From Psychrobacter pygoscelis (GTDB taxonomy: Bacteria; Pseudomonadota; Gammaproteobacteria; Pseudomonadales; Moraxellaceae): 64,000 nucleotides of DNA. The stretch lies in NCBI RefSeq assembly GCF_004335015.1, contig NZ_RQRU01000001.1:744001-808000 (forward strand). The letters run 5' to 3'. Made by a program: the position numbers and the translations under genes. A model generated the notes under the pieces. It searched no databases. It was given only the letters and a program-made list of their open reading frames with translations, and was not told the origin of the DNA. Below, one piece after another: positions 56,159 through 64,000 of this stretch; the stretch's first letter is position 1, and the number at the start of each line of letters is the position of its first letter.

Positions 56159-56197
56159 GACGGGAAAAGTGTCTCCCAGACACTTTTTAATCCCGTC
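56159..56197 (+). terminator. Long hairpin between the yjbQ stop and its duplicated end
   Basis: GACGGGAAAAGTGTCT pairs with AGACACTTTT..TCCCGTC around CCC, with a 3-nt bulge. It is strong, but lacks a typical T-run after the full stem. It may end yjbQ transcription, or be part of the duplication event. The rest of the 333-bp gap 56121-56453 holds a partial gene copy and a 16-bp tandem repeat. Confidence 0.5.
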
Positions 56198-56200
56198 TCA

Positions 56201-56277
56201 GGCAAGGTATTTACTTGTGTGAGCATCGCAGCCATGCTGGCAGTCACAAGCTAATCATTACGGTAAGCGGTTAATAC
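56201..56277 (+). pseudogene. Duplicated 3' end of yjbQ (gene remnant)
   Basis: 56201-56277 is about 91% identical (70 of 77) to 56047-56123, the last 74 coding bases of yjbQ plus the stop region. In frame it gives QGIYLCEHRSHAGSHKLIIT and ends VSG before the stop. There is no start and no 5' part, so it cannot be a gene. It is a remnant of a second yjbQ copy or of a local duplication. Confidence 0.85.
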
Positions 56278-56335
56278 TCAGAATTGTTCCACAGCCCGTT
56301 TTATGCTTAAATAGCTAGGATTTTAAGATATCTGC

Positions 56336-56395
56336 TTTAAATAACAGTCTTTTAAATAGCGTTTCTTTTAAATAACAGTCCTTTTAATACTCACT
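56336..56395. repeat. Imperfect tandem repeat with a 16-bp period
   Basis: CTTTTAAATAGCGTTT (56350-56365) is followed by CTTTTAAATAACAGTC (56366-56381), with a partial copy on each side. It lies 59 bp before the lipoprotein gene. Confidence 0.6.
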
Positions 56396-56453
56396 ATAGT
56401 TAAAATAATGCCTACTTCTCAGGCCATATATTCATTAAGGTTGTCCATAAATT

Positions 56454-57092
56454 ATGAAGCCTTCAATCAAGCCCGCTCATTCTCTATTATTCCCTATTTT
56501 ACCTGCTGCTCTATGTAGTGTCTTGGCACTATCAGCCTGTCAGAAGCCTCAAGATAACGAAGTAGATGCCCAGACGGAGACAGTTCCTGTAGAAACGACA
56601 TCAGTAGAGACAACGCCTGTAGATGAGACGGCTCAGATAGATCAGTCTGAGCCTGATGCGTCAGTCAGCAATGATGAGGCGGCTAATCAGGTGGAGAGCG
56701 ACACTACGCAAGTGCAGACAGCGCCTTCAGACACTCAAGTGATCAGTAACGAGGACTTAGCCACTACGGCCACGCCTGAGATCAACGACTACGCTAAAGA
56801 AGCACAGATCACTGATGTCGATTATCGAAGTGCCGCAGGAGAGCAGCTGAAAGTGACTTTTCAGACCTCAGCCATTAATGAGCTGCAAGCTAATGTACTG
56901 CTACCATCTGGTAAACGTGTGATGCTAACAGCGCCTGAAGGTCAAGGTAATAACCCGACCTATCGCTCTACCGATGGTACTATAGAGTTAGTAAGTCATG
57001 GTGGTGGCGGATCAATTGATTTACTGCAAAATGGTAAGTTGACCAGTTATGACGCCGCCAGCGTCGATGCTGAGGTCGTGACTAGCAAGTAA
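56454..57092 (+). CDS. Lipoprotein with Thr/Glu-rich linker and MliC-like C-terminal domain
   Basis: 212 residues. The signal ends in the lipobox LALSAC (cysteine at residue 29). A long acidic Thr/Val/Glu linker (about 35-110) follows. The C-terminal domain (about 118-205) has ITDVDYRSAAGEQLKVTFQ, NVLLPSGKRVMLTAPEGQG and YRSTDGTIELVSHGGGGSI. The pattern F/Y-x-C-x(G)..L.V.F / Y..G...L...G resembles the C-type lysozyme inhibitor MliC, without its cysteines. It would then inhibit host lysozyme at the envelope. This is a motif-level inference; it may be a different beta-barrel. Confidence 0.65.
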   Translation: MKPSIKPAHSLLFPILPAALCSVLALSACQKPQDNEVDAQTETVPVETTSVETTPVDETAQIDQSEPDASVSNDEAANQVESDTTQVQTAPSDTQVISNEDLATTATPEINDYAKEAQITDVDYRSAAGEQLKVTFQTSAINELQANVLLPSGKRVMLTAPEGQGNNPTYRSTDGTIELVSHGGGGSIDLLQNGKLTSYDAASVDAEVVTSK

Positions 57093-57136
57093 ATTTAGCT
57101 GCCATGAATAAGTAAGAATGAGCAAAAATAAAAAGA

Positions 57137-57177
57137 AATAAGGCTGAGTCACCTAATTTGGCTCAGCCTTATTTTTT
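57137..57177 (+). terminator. Terminator of the lipoprotein gene
   Basis: AATAAGGCTGAG pairs with CTCAGCCTTATT around 13 nt, with a T-run immediately after and A-run before. It lies 45 bp past the stop and 62 bp before the next gene. Confidence 0.85.
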
Positions 57178-57238
57178 GGGACTTAATGCTATAGTGGTAA
57201 AAAAGGCTACAAAACAATTTATAAGACCGAGAGAAATT

Positions 57239-57973
57239 ATGCACTCAAAACGAGTTATAACTATCGCAATCGGGCTTTCAAGTGCTTTGTTATTGACTGC
57301 GCTGCCATCAATGTCTTTAGCAATAAATACTACCGGTAAGGCTGACTCTAGTAAAACCGCTATAACGACAAAACCTGTCCAAACCAACTCTGTAGCGTCA
57401 ATGAATCAAGTTCAGCAGCGTAGCCTTGGCCTGTTAATGCAAAACTATCAGCATTGTTTTGTTGCAAGGCTAGAAAATCACGCTAACCCTTCGCTTCCTA
57501 AGACATTCGCAGTCACCATCTATGAAAAACACAATACCCAATGTGGCGGCGACCCTGATACCTTTCATCGACGAGCAAGCTATTTAATCGACCGCTATGG
57601 GCGAGTATTTAAACAAAGCGATATCGATAATACACTTGACTTGCAGTTTCAATTTAATGGAACCCCTACTGTCATCTCCAATCTAGCCCAATTTCAGCAC
57701 CCAACAAAATTGATACTAGAAAAATTTGGCCTAAAATTATATAAACTCGAAAAGCGAGCAGCAGATACTTTTGTCATTTTTAACGTCTTGGACGCGCCAA
57801 TACTAACGAATGAGCACAACAGTAAAATAGCAAATTCTCGCCAGCAGCTGTTTGAACAATTATTAATAGCAAATGGCGGTTGGGATTTTATGCTTCGAAG
57901 TGAAGGTAGGCATGAGTATTATGTCGAAGGCAGTAGGCGCAAAATTATAGATGCGAGCAGCTATCAAAAATAG
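57239..57973 (+). CDS. Hypothetical exported protein
   Basis: 244 residues from the ATG at 57239, with a GAGAG site upstream; the frame is open further left, across the terminator. A signal peptide (MHSKRVITIAIGLSSALLLT, cleaved near SMSLA) precedes a soluble domain of mixed alpha/beta composition with conserved-looking GWDFMLRSEGRHEYYVEGSRRK at the end. Two cysteines in the mature part (for example QHCF and TQCGGDP) could form a disulfide in the periplasm. I do not recognise the family. It converges with the DUF4112 gene. Confidence 0.65.
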   Translation: MHSKRVITIAIGLSSALLLTALPSMSLAINTTGKADSSKTAITTKPVQTNSVASMNQVQQRSLGLLMQNYQHCFVARLENHANPSLPKTFAVTIYEKHNTQCGGDPDTFHRRASYLIDRYGRVFKQSDIDNTLDLQFQFNGTPTVISNLAQFQHPTKLILEKFGLKLYKLEKRAADTFVIFNVLDAPILTNEHNSKIANSRQQLFEQLLIANGGWDFMLRSEGRHEYYVEGSRRKIIDASSYQK

Positions 57974-58040
57974 GCACTATCTAATAGAACATGAAGGATT
58001 GATGAGTTAACAGCTTGATAATAACTTGGGTAGTAAGGGC

Positions 58041-58715
58041 TTAAAACCCAGTGCTTTGCTGAAACAGGCTAAGCAGCCAGCTACCGGCAGTCCATAGTAA
58101 CCAACCTAGCAAAATGATAACCATTAACCCTAGAATATCGGGAATATGCAGGTATAGCCAAGCCAATAGCGGATTGCGCCACAGCTTAGAGCGCTGCTGC
58201 TTGTATTCTAAGGATTCATGTAAAAATGGCCGCTGCAAATGCATGGTGTCATCGATACCGTATTCTTCTTGAATATGCTGATGCACAATATTTAGCGTTC
58301 GGCGACTAGGACGAATAAAGATATCGAGCACGGTCCCAAGTGCAGGAATAACGCCCACGACCATGTCAATTAATGCCAGTTTCACCGCTGGCATCATCTT
58401 ATGAATAGGAACACCAAGCTGACGACCTAAGATAAACGCATAGCCTGTCAATATAAGCCCAGCCACATCCCCGGCGATAGGGACAGTCGATAGCGCTGCA
58501 TCTGCACCGATGCCTTGCTTGGTAAATGGAATGCGCACCATTGAGTCCATGGTATTGGCAAATTTCGCCAGCTTGCGCTCGGTGGCAATGACCTGCTCAC
58601 GAGTAAGACCTTGCTCGGCGAGGTTAGCGGTAAAGTCAGTCCGTACATTGTTGCCGTTACTATGCTCAAAAATGTTTGGCGAGGACTTTTTAAAGCGTCT
58701 ACGTTTACTATCCAC
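58041..58715 (-). CDS. DUF4112-domain membrane protein
   Basis: 224 residues. The region RIPFTKQGIGADAALSTVPI, then GDVAGLILTGYAFILGRQLG and DMVVGVIPALGTVLDI, is the DUF4112 signature. A second hydrophobic block near the C-terminus (LGLMVIILLGWLLWTAGSWL) is a transmembrane helix. The N-terminus is basic. The role is not known. It follows ubiA by 30 bp on the same strand, so co-expression is likely. Confidence 0.85.
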   Translation of the reverse strand: MDSKRRRFKKSSPNIFEHSNGNNVRTDFTANLAEQGLTREQVIATERKLAKFANTMDSMVRIPFTKQGIGADAALSTVPIAGDVAGLILTGYAFILGRQLGVPIHKMMPAVKLALIDMVVGVIPALGTVLDIFIRPSRRTLNIVHQHIQEEYGIDDTMHLQRPFLHESLEYKQQRSKLWRNPLLAWLYLHIPDILGLMVIILLGWLLWTAGSWLLSLFQQSTGF

Positions 58716-58745
58716 TCGCTACTCCTACTAAATGATAATAAAAAA

Positions 58746-59681
58746 CTACCCTTGTAAACTCACCCAAGCACAGCTGATAGCAATCACGGCAAACACATAG
58801 CGCCCAACCCAAACATTGGCCAAAAAAGCTTGAAAGCAGGCCAAAGGGTCACGAGTCGCACAGGCGGCATTTTGTTTGGCAAACATCATCGCCACTAGCC
58901 CTAACGCAAACAGCGGAATAAAACCGAGGGTAGTGGCAACAAAATAGTGCCACAAGATCACACCCATTAGCCCCAAAAAGGCGGTCTGTAATATTGAAAC
59001 TATGAGCACATCGTAACGACCGAATAATATCGCCGTAGACTTAACCCCAATCTTAAGGTCATCCTCTCTATCTGCCATCGCATACTGGGTATCATAAGCT
59101 ACCGTCCAGCACATATAGGCGATAAACAACAGCCAACACCAGATATCCGGCGCGCCTTGCACTGCGACATAAGCCATAGGAATCGCCCAGCCAAAAGCGG
59201 CGGCCAAAAATACTTGCGGCAAATGAGTGTAGCGCTTCATAAAGGGGTAAATAAAAGCTAGAGCCACCGCACCTAGCGACCAGTAAAATACGCGCAGGGG
59301 AAGAAATAACAATAGACTGGCACTGATGAGTGACAGTATAAGAAAAGTCCCAACCGCCTCCTTGCTAGAAAGGCGACCATCCGCCAAAGGCCGTCCTTTG
59401 GTGCGGCTAACATGGCCATCAACCTTACGGTCAGCAAAGTCATTAATCGCGCAGCCAGCGGCGCGCATCAGAATCGCCCCTAACGCAAAAATCACTACAA
59501 TTTTTAGGCTTGGTAATGCGCCACTCTGAGCGTTACCCGTACCAAAACTCCCTAGAAACACGCCCCAAAGCGTGGGCCATAAGAGTAGCTCAATACCTAC
59601 CGGCTTATCAAAGCGGGTCAGCTGCATGTAGGCGGTAACCTTGTCTTTTAGGCGGATGGGTCGACTGTTAGCTATCTTCAT
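58746..59681 (-). CDS. ubiA: 4-hydroxybenzoate polyprenyltransferase UbiA
   Basis: 311 residues with eight or nine transmembrane helices. The two aspartate-rich prenyl diphosphate motifs are [11 protein letters not shown] (in [10 protein letters not shown]) and [12 protein letters not shown]. It attaches a polyprenyl chain to 4-hydroxybenzoate in ubiquinone synthesis. Upstream, 10 bp away, is a small membrane-anchored gene, and DUF4112 follows. No ubiC was seen. Confident. Confidence 0.95.
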   Translation of the reverse strand: MKIANSRPIRLKDKVTAYMQLTRFDKPVGIELLLWPTLWGVFLGSFGTGNAQSGALPSLKIVVIFALGAILMRAAGCAINDFADRKVDGHVSRTKGRPLADGRLSSKEAVGTFLILSLISASLLLFLPLRVFYWSLGAVALAFIYPFMKRYTHLPQVFLAAAFGWAIPMAYVAVQGAPDIWCWLLFIAYMCWTVAYDTQYAMADREDDLKIGVKSTAILFGRYDVLIVSILQTAFLGLMGVILWHYFVATTLGFIPLFALGLVAMMFAKQNAACATRDPLACFQAFLANVWVGRYVFAVIAISCAWVSLQG

Positions 59682-59691
59682 AAAGCGGTCT

Positions 59692-59940
59692 CTATTTTTG
59701 TTCCCACAGTTGTAGCGCTTCGATTAAGGGCAGTTCAGGATATTGCGCCCATAGCGCTTTAATAGCAGCAATGTTATCTTTATTTGGCAACTGTTCGCGT
59801 AAATATGCCAACTGGTCCTCGTAGCTGCTTAACTGTCTTAACCATGCCTCAAGTTGACGGATTCTCATATACTGCGCAATACTGACTGTCAGTAAACTTA
59901 AGCCAATAACCCATACCATGAATGACGACACAGTAATCAC
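59692..59940 (-). CDS. Small hypothetical membrane-anchored protein upstream of ubiA
   Basis: 82 residues: an N-terminal transmembrane helix (about 6-26, [20 protein letters not shown]) then a charged helical tail with [20 protein letters not shown]. The tail could form a coiled coil. It ends 10 bp before ubiA, so it is probably in the same transcript. Unknown function. Confidence 0.75.
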   Translation of the reverse strand: MITVSSFMVWVIGLSLLTVSIAQYMRIRQLEAWLRQLSSYEDQLAYLREQLPNKDNIAAIKALWAQYPELPLIEALQLWEQK

Positions 59941-60018
59941 ACTCTATTGGGTAAATCTAATCAACGTTAATAACCATTAGCTTTCTTTAATCACAATCGA
60001 AGTGAGTTAACAAGTTAC

Positions 60019-60960
60019 CTACGCAAAATACCCATCAAATCTAACCACATCATTTTGCCAGACTTCATCAGGCGTTTGCCCTGCTAAGTGAGGTGCACTA
60101 ATGGGCCGTTTGATAATAAGGCGTCTGCCCGTAGCTTCTAAACGGTCTTGATTCTGACCTTGAGCATCTTGAGAGTCAGCTATAGCGTTTTTCGCCAAAT
60201 CAAACAATGATACCTCAGCCTCCTTACTTGGCGGCGCAACCAAACCATGCAGCGCTTGCATATGCTTACCGACCTTAGCCCCTTTACCTGTCTTGCTATT
60301 TTCATAGCTATCACCCGGAAACATAGGATCGAGGTAAACCACGTCAAATGCCATACGTTGCGGCAAAGCGTGGGCAAGATAACTTTCGGCAGTACAATGA
60401 ACAATATCAAGCCGCGCCATGAGCTTTTGCCAATTCGGTTCTTGCACCATCTTTTGCTGCTCTACCAGTAGCAACAAGGCAAGTAGCGGTTGCTGCTCGA
60501 GCATAGTGACCTGCGCGCCTGTACTGGCTAGGATCAGACTGTCATGACCGAATCCTGCGGTAGCATCTAATGCACTTTGCCCAGCACTCAACTTAGCCGC
60601 CTGCAGCAATAGCTCAGACTTACGCCCAGCACTGACCACGCGGCGCTGCAGCTTGGCCCAATTTGGCGCGACACTGATACCCTCAATGAGTAAGCTTAAT
60701 TCGCCCTTATCATCGATAATGAGAACAGGGGATTGGTACTCCTCACTCAACTGTTGGCGGTACTTTTGTGTCAGCTTTTGGTCACTTGCTTTAGGAGTTA
60801 GATGTATCGGTAACTGATTCTGCTCTATCAGTGTTGAGATAGCGTCAATACTAGACAGTGCTGAATGATTAGAAGGAGTAGACAATGTGGCCGCATAAAC
60901 TAACGGCACTGGCGCTGACCCTGACAACGCCTGACTGTCATCTCGCTTCTGTTGATTCAT
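60019..60960 (-). CDS. rsmJ: 16S rRNA (guanine(1516)-N(2))-methyltransferase RsmJ
   Basis: 313 residues from the ATG at 60960, which has GAGG at 8 nt; ATGs at 60993 and 60981 are in frame. SAM motif: LDATAGFGHDSLILASTGA. Catalytic-type motif: VVYLDPMFPGD, and the C-terminal IIKRPISAPHLAG. RsmJ methylates G1516 of 16S rRNA. Longer than E. coli RsmJ (250) because of a Ser/Asn-rich N-terminal stretch (about 1-60). uppP lies just upstream, on the same strand. Confident. Confidence 0.9.
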   Translation of the reverse strand: MNQQKRDDSQALSGSAPVPLVYAATLSTPSNHSALSSIDAISTLIEQNQLPIHLTPKASDQKLTQKYRQQLSEEYQSPVLIIDDKGELSLLIEGISVAPNWAKLQRRVVSAGRKSELLLQAAKLSAGQSALDATAGFGHDSLILASTGAQVTMLEQQPLLALLLLVEQQKMVQEPNWQKLMARLDIVHCTAESYLAHALPQRMAFDVVYLDPMFPGDSYENSKTGKGAKVGKHMQALHGLVAPPSKEAEVSLFDLAKNAIADSQDAQGQNQDRLEATGRRLIIKRPISAPHLAGQTPDEVWQNDVVRFDGYFA

Positions 60961-61023
60961 AGAGCCTACCTCGTTATCCATCGTGCTCTGCACTGACGTT
61001 CACTATTAATGCTTGCAGATTAC

Positions 61024-61875
61024 TTAGCCAGCAATCTGATAACCAAAACCCCAAGCCGCTACCAAGACCAACACCCCAGTGATAATACGCAGCCAAGCGA
61101 AGATGGTAAAGTCGCGGCGACTGACCCAAGCGACAAGCCAGCGAATACAAAGCAATGCAATAATAAAAGAGACCGCAACGCCGACCCCCAGTACTGCCCA
61201 ATCCTCACCCGTGCTCAAGGCATCTTTGTGTTTGAGTAGATCAAGCAAGCCTGCGCCTACAATGACCGGAATCCCCAAAAAGAAGGAAAACTCTGCCGCT
61301 GCTTTGCGCGAGACACCAAGCCAAAGTGCGCCAATAATAGTAGAGCCAGAGCGCGAAGTGCCCGGAATCAACGCCAGACACTGGAATAAGCCAATAAGAA
61401 GCGCTGTCTTAAGGCTAATGTCTTCGGCCTCGGCAGCAATAACTGTTTTCGGTCGACTCTCAACATAGAAGATAAGCAAGCCACCAATAATAAGCATAAT
61501 GGCGACAGTATAAGGATTGAACAGATACATCTTAATCTGATCGGCGAAGGTGAAGCCCACCAGCATGACCGGAATGGTTGCCACAATAAGGCTCAATCCT
61601 AGCTGCCGCGGATTAGCCAGACCTTCGGCTTTACCGGTAACCAGCCCCATAAAAGCATGCCACAGCCTAGCCCAATAGTCATAAATTACTGCCAAGATAG
61701 CACCTAGCTGGATGACAACGACAAACAGATCCGCTTTTTCTTTGGTCCAGAAATGCATTAAATCGGCTGATAAAATCAAATAGCCAGTACTAGAGATGGG
61801 TAAAAACTCAGTGATACCCTCAACAATGCCCATGATAATGGCTTGTAGTAGTAATAAAAGATCCAAAGCTGACAT
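61024..61875 (-). CDS. uppP: Undecaprenyl-diphosphatase UppP (BacA)
   Basis: 283 residues, about eight transmembrane helices. Family motifs are GITEFLPISSTGYLIL (E/SS active site) and LALIPGTSRSGSTIIGA. It removes a phosphate from undecaprenyl diphosphate so that the lipid carrier is recycled in peptidoglycan synthesis, and it gives bacitracin resistance. It lies 63 bp upstream of rsmJ's likely start. Confident. Confidence 0.95.
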   Translation of the reverse strand: MSALDLLLLLQAIIMGIVEGITEFLPISSTGYLILSADLMHFWTKEKADLFVVVIQLGAILAVIYDYWARLWHAFMGLVTGKAEGLANPRQLGLSLIVATIPVMLVGFTFADQIKMYLFNPYTVAIMLIIGGLLIFYVESRPKTVIAAEAEDISLKTALLIGLFQCLALIPGTSRSGSTIIGALWLGVSRKAAAEFSFFLGIPVIVGAGLLDLLKHKDALSTGEDWAVLGVGVAVSFIIALLCIRWLVAWVSRRDFTIFAWLRIITGVLVLVAAWGFGYQIAG

Positions 61876-61986
61876 CCTAAATATATAGAAATGGAGAAGA
61901 GTAATCGACTCACTATGAAAAATTATAAAAAGACATATAAAAAATAAGCCACTAAAGCCAGCTAGACTTGCTCAATTAGCTATGAA

Positions 61987-62685
61987 TTATGCCTTGCCCT
62001 GCTCTTTAAGCGTCTTCCAAGCATGATTGCGCAAGTAAACTGGCAGTGCTTGCTCAGCAGCTACGCCGCCATTAATAGCAAAGTGAGCCGCACCAAGACG
62101 ACCTAAAATAGCAGCATCGGTCTGAATATCCGCGAATATAGACTGATCGCCTTGTAAAGTTAGTAGCGGTGCACCATCACCGACCAGAGCAAGGTTAAGC
62201 AGCGTCTTAGCGTCATAATCCAATAGACACTCATGTCCCTGCGCCTCGATAGCCGATGGTAGGGGCTGTATAATACCGTTATTAACGGCAAAAGCTCCCA
62301 GATAGACCTGCTTCATACGCGCATCATGTGCCGCATAGCATCTGTCTAGCTGATACTGCTCATTTGCTGCTTGCGCCATAACTTGCAGGCTGGAGATACC
62401 GACACAAGGCAAGTCATGGGCGACTGATAGCGCTTGAACAACGGCGGTATTAATTCGAATACCACTAAATGCCCCAGGACCGCGATTGAATACTAGAGCG
62501 CTAAGCTCATCTAAGGTGAGATCAGTGTCCTTGAGCGCTGACTGCACCATCGGCAAGATTTGCTGGGTTTGCTCGCGTTTCCCAAGCTGCGTGTCATTAA
62601 ATAAAATATCACCTGATGACGAAACAACCGCCACCGAACATTGACCAAACACTGTATCAAGCGCAAGAAACATAACCGGTCTCAC
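61987..62685 (-). CDS. tsaB: tRNA t6A biosynthesis protein TsaB
   Basis: 232 residues of the ASKHA fold: start MRPVMFLALDTVFGQCSVAV, then KREQTQQILPMVQSALK and FNRGPGAFSGIRI. These are the TsaB/YeaZ signatures. TsaB assists TsaD in making t6A at tRNA position 37. TcdA (24354-25169) would then convert t6A further, so the pathway is represented twice in this window. The gene is oriented with uppP, rsmJ and ubiA. Confidence 0.92.
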   Translation of the reverse strand: MRPVMFLALDTVFGQCSVAVVSSSGDILFNDTQLGKREQTQQILPMVQSALKDTDLTLDELSALVFNRGPGAFSGIRINTAVVQALSVAHDLPCVGISSLQVMAQAANEQYQLDRCYAAHDARMKQVYLGAFAVNNGIIQPLPSAIEAQGHECLLDYDAKTLLNLALVGDGAPLLTLQGDQSIFADIQTDAAILGRLGAAHFAINGGVAAEQALPVYLRNHAWKTLKEQGKA

Positions 62686-63105
62686 TATTATTCAAAAATC
62701 GATAATCCAAAATGTCGATATTATTTAATAGCTTGCTAACACTTAGCACCGCAAGCTATAACGCAATCACTGTTAAATTGCAGGGCTTATCATAGCACTG
62801 ACAAATTGATAAAGGTACGCTCATCCGGAACTATCCTTTTTTTACTGCTAATCACCCTCAATAATTCAGGCAACTTGCGTATCTTGATATCTTTTCGTGC
62901 GTAATTCCCTCAGTAATTTTATGCAATTGTAAAATAAGGACACTATATCGTTTATCCTTTTATATTGATATTCGTCGCCAATTCCACTTTAATAACAGTG
63001 GTTTAATTTTAATTCTTCTAAATTACTAGTCTAAATCTTTTAAAACAGATAATAATATAGAACTAGGTTTCGACTTACTCTTCATTCATATTCGGAAGCA
63101 GATTA
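62686..63105. other. Gene-free divergent region between tsaB and an MBL-fold gene
   Basis: 420 bp, AT-rich. GGAAG at 63092-63096 forms the ribosome binding site of the next gene. No Fur-like palindrome or dispersed repeat was found here. Confidence 0.4.
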
Positions 63106-63921
63106 ATGAAAAGCTATACTCTCTATGACGACGGACATCACAAATGTGTGGCCTTCTCAATGCCCTTTGAAGATGAAAGTGTGCCATCCAATCAGTTTTT
63201 AATTATTGACGGTTCAGAAGCTGCAGTCATCGATCCAGGCGGTGATCTAACCTTCACGCCGCTGACAATGGGTATTGTAAAACATACCAATATGCATAAT
63301 ATCCGTTATGTCATTGGCTCACATCAAGACCCTGATATTATTGCCTCTATGCCGCGTTGGCTTATCCACGTCGAACACGCTAATCTACTGATTCCCAAAC
63401 TGTGGGAGCGCTTCTTGCCGCATTATAACTCAGCCTTTACCAAAGGCCGGTTAAAACAAAGCCTATCAGAGCGACTCATTACGATCCCAGACAGTGGCGG
63501 CTACTATCCGCTGGGGCAAAGCGGCATCATGGCTATTCCTGCCCACTTTCTACATTCCGTAGGTAATTTTCAGTTTTATGACCCGATCAGTAAGATACTG
63601 TTCTCAGGTGATATGGGCGCCTCACTGGTGGGCGACTCTAGCGAAGCTGTCGATAACTTCAGCGCCCATATTAATAATATGGAAGGCTTCCATCGCCGCT
63701 ATATGAACAGCCAAAAGGTATCTCGGCTTTGGGCGGAGTCAGTACGTGATCTTGATGTGTCTATGATGGTGCCGCAGCACGGTCGCAGGCTCGATGGCAA
63801 AGAGAAATTCCACGAGTTTTTGGATTGGATAAGTCACTTGCCTTGCGGTGTCGACCTTATGGAAGCTCGGCATTATCAGTGGCATAACCTCTTACCGGAT
63901 ACTGACAAAAACTTAGCTTGA
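63106..63921 (+). CDS. MBL-fold protein of the oxygen-binding di-iron (ODP) type
   Basis: 271 residues with a metallo-beta-lactamase fold. The N-terminus FEDESVPSNQFLIIDGSEAAVID is the ODP-domain start. The HxExD site is SHQDPDI, a form with Gln in place of Glu. Further metal ligands are likely in AHFLHSVGN, SGDMGAS and PQHGRR. This fold binds iron in flavodiiron-type proteins and phosphodiesterase-like signalling proteins. No flavodoxin domain follows, so it is a free-standing form. Physiological role is not certain. Confidence 0.75.
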   Translation: MKSYTLYDDGHHKCVAFSMPFEDESVPSNQFLIIDGSEAAVIDPGGDLTFTPLTMGIVKHTNMHNIRYVIGSHQDPDIIASMPRWLIHVEHANLLIPKLWERFLPHYNSAFTKGRLKQSLSERLITIPDSGGYYPLGQSGIMAIPAHFLHSVGNFQFYDPISKILFSGDMGASLVGDSSEAVDNFSAHINNMEGFHRRYMNSQKVSRLWAESVRDLDVSMMVPQHGRRLDGKEKFHEFLDWISHLPCGVDLMEARHYQWHNLLPDTDKNLA

Positions 63922-64000
63922 GCATTTAACCCTAAACTAAAGTGCTCCAGACAACTAGGCAGCACTATAAAGCAGACGGCTTCGCTTCATGGGCAACTGA

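Noticed and set aside
61079-61468. 129-residue plus-strand frame inside uppP
   Set aside because: Antisense shadow of a membrane-protein gene; low-complexity polar product.
1-64000. tRNA or rRNA genes, prophage or a complete insertion sequence
   Set aside because: No cloverleaf, rRNA segment, transposase or phage gene was recognised by reading; a covariance-model search could still find a small RNA.

Overview
The window looks like chromosome of a Moraxellaceae gammaproteobacterium, most likely a Psychrobacter. The basis is a base composition in the low-to-mid 40s % GC, AT-rich spacers, and a set of housekeeping genes that resemble that genus (epmB/efp, uvrA with a nearby MFS gene and ssb, truD, mnmC, ubiA, rsmJ, uppP, tsaB). 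This is a recognition-based inference, not a database match. I saw no rRNA or tRNA genes, no CRISPR array, no prophage and no intact insertion sequence.

Layout. 1-10 kb is a heme-iron uptake locus. On the minus strand lie hmuS, hmuT, hmuU, hmuV, then exbB and a truncated exbD. Divergent from them, on the plus strand, are an HmuR-like TonB-dependent receptor and a lipoprotein built of two HmuY-like domains. Fur-box-like sequences sit upstream of the receptor and of exbB. 10-15 kb holds a MoxR / DUF58 / transglutaminase set. 15-20 kb holds a lipoprotein cytochrome c, a FimX-like degenerate GGDEF/EAL protein and a large unknown protein. 20-22 kb is epmB divergent from efp. 22-26.4 kb carries a hybrid histidine kinase, tcdA and an enlarged tatD. 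27-31.3 kb is gspN-gspC-gspD of the type II secretion system. 32-40 kb has an H-NS-like gene, ssb, an MFS transporter and uvrA. 40-42.7 kb holds a lipoprotein and a run of very small two-helix membrane proteins. 42.7-46.3 kb is an Lgt-like gene, an unknown membrane-anchored protein and a radical SAM gene with extra cysteine clusters. 46-64 kb is mostly housekeeping: a GNAT, truD, a diguanylate cyclase, rnm, yciB, yciI, mnmC, yjbQ, two envelope proteins, DUF4112, ubiA, rsmJ, uppP, tsaB and a metallo-beta-lactamase-fold protein.

How it works together. The heme locus is nearly complete: lipoprotein capture, receptor, periplasmic carrier, ABC importer, cytoplasmic heme handling, and ExbB/ExbD energisation. 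EpmB and EF-P are enzyme and substrate of the beta-lysylation pathway.

Most interesting points: (i) an HmuR/HmuY-like pair of the type known from Bacteroidota, with a tandem-duplicated HmuY; (ii) an Lgt paralogue in a gene set with a Tes-like radical SAM protein, directly after an array of tiny membrane proteins; (iii) a family of about 100-bp imperfectly palindromic repeats with six copies in gene-free stretches; (iv) a MITE-like element and a 15-bp tandem repeat in the hmuS/hmuR divergent control region; (v) a duplicated 3' end of yjbQ.
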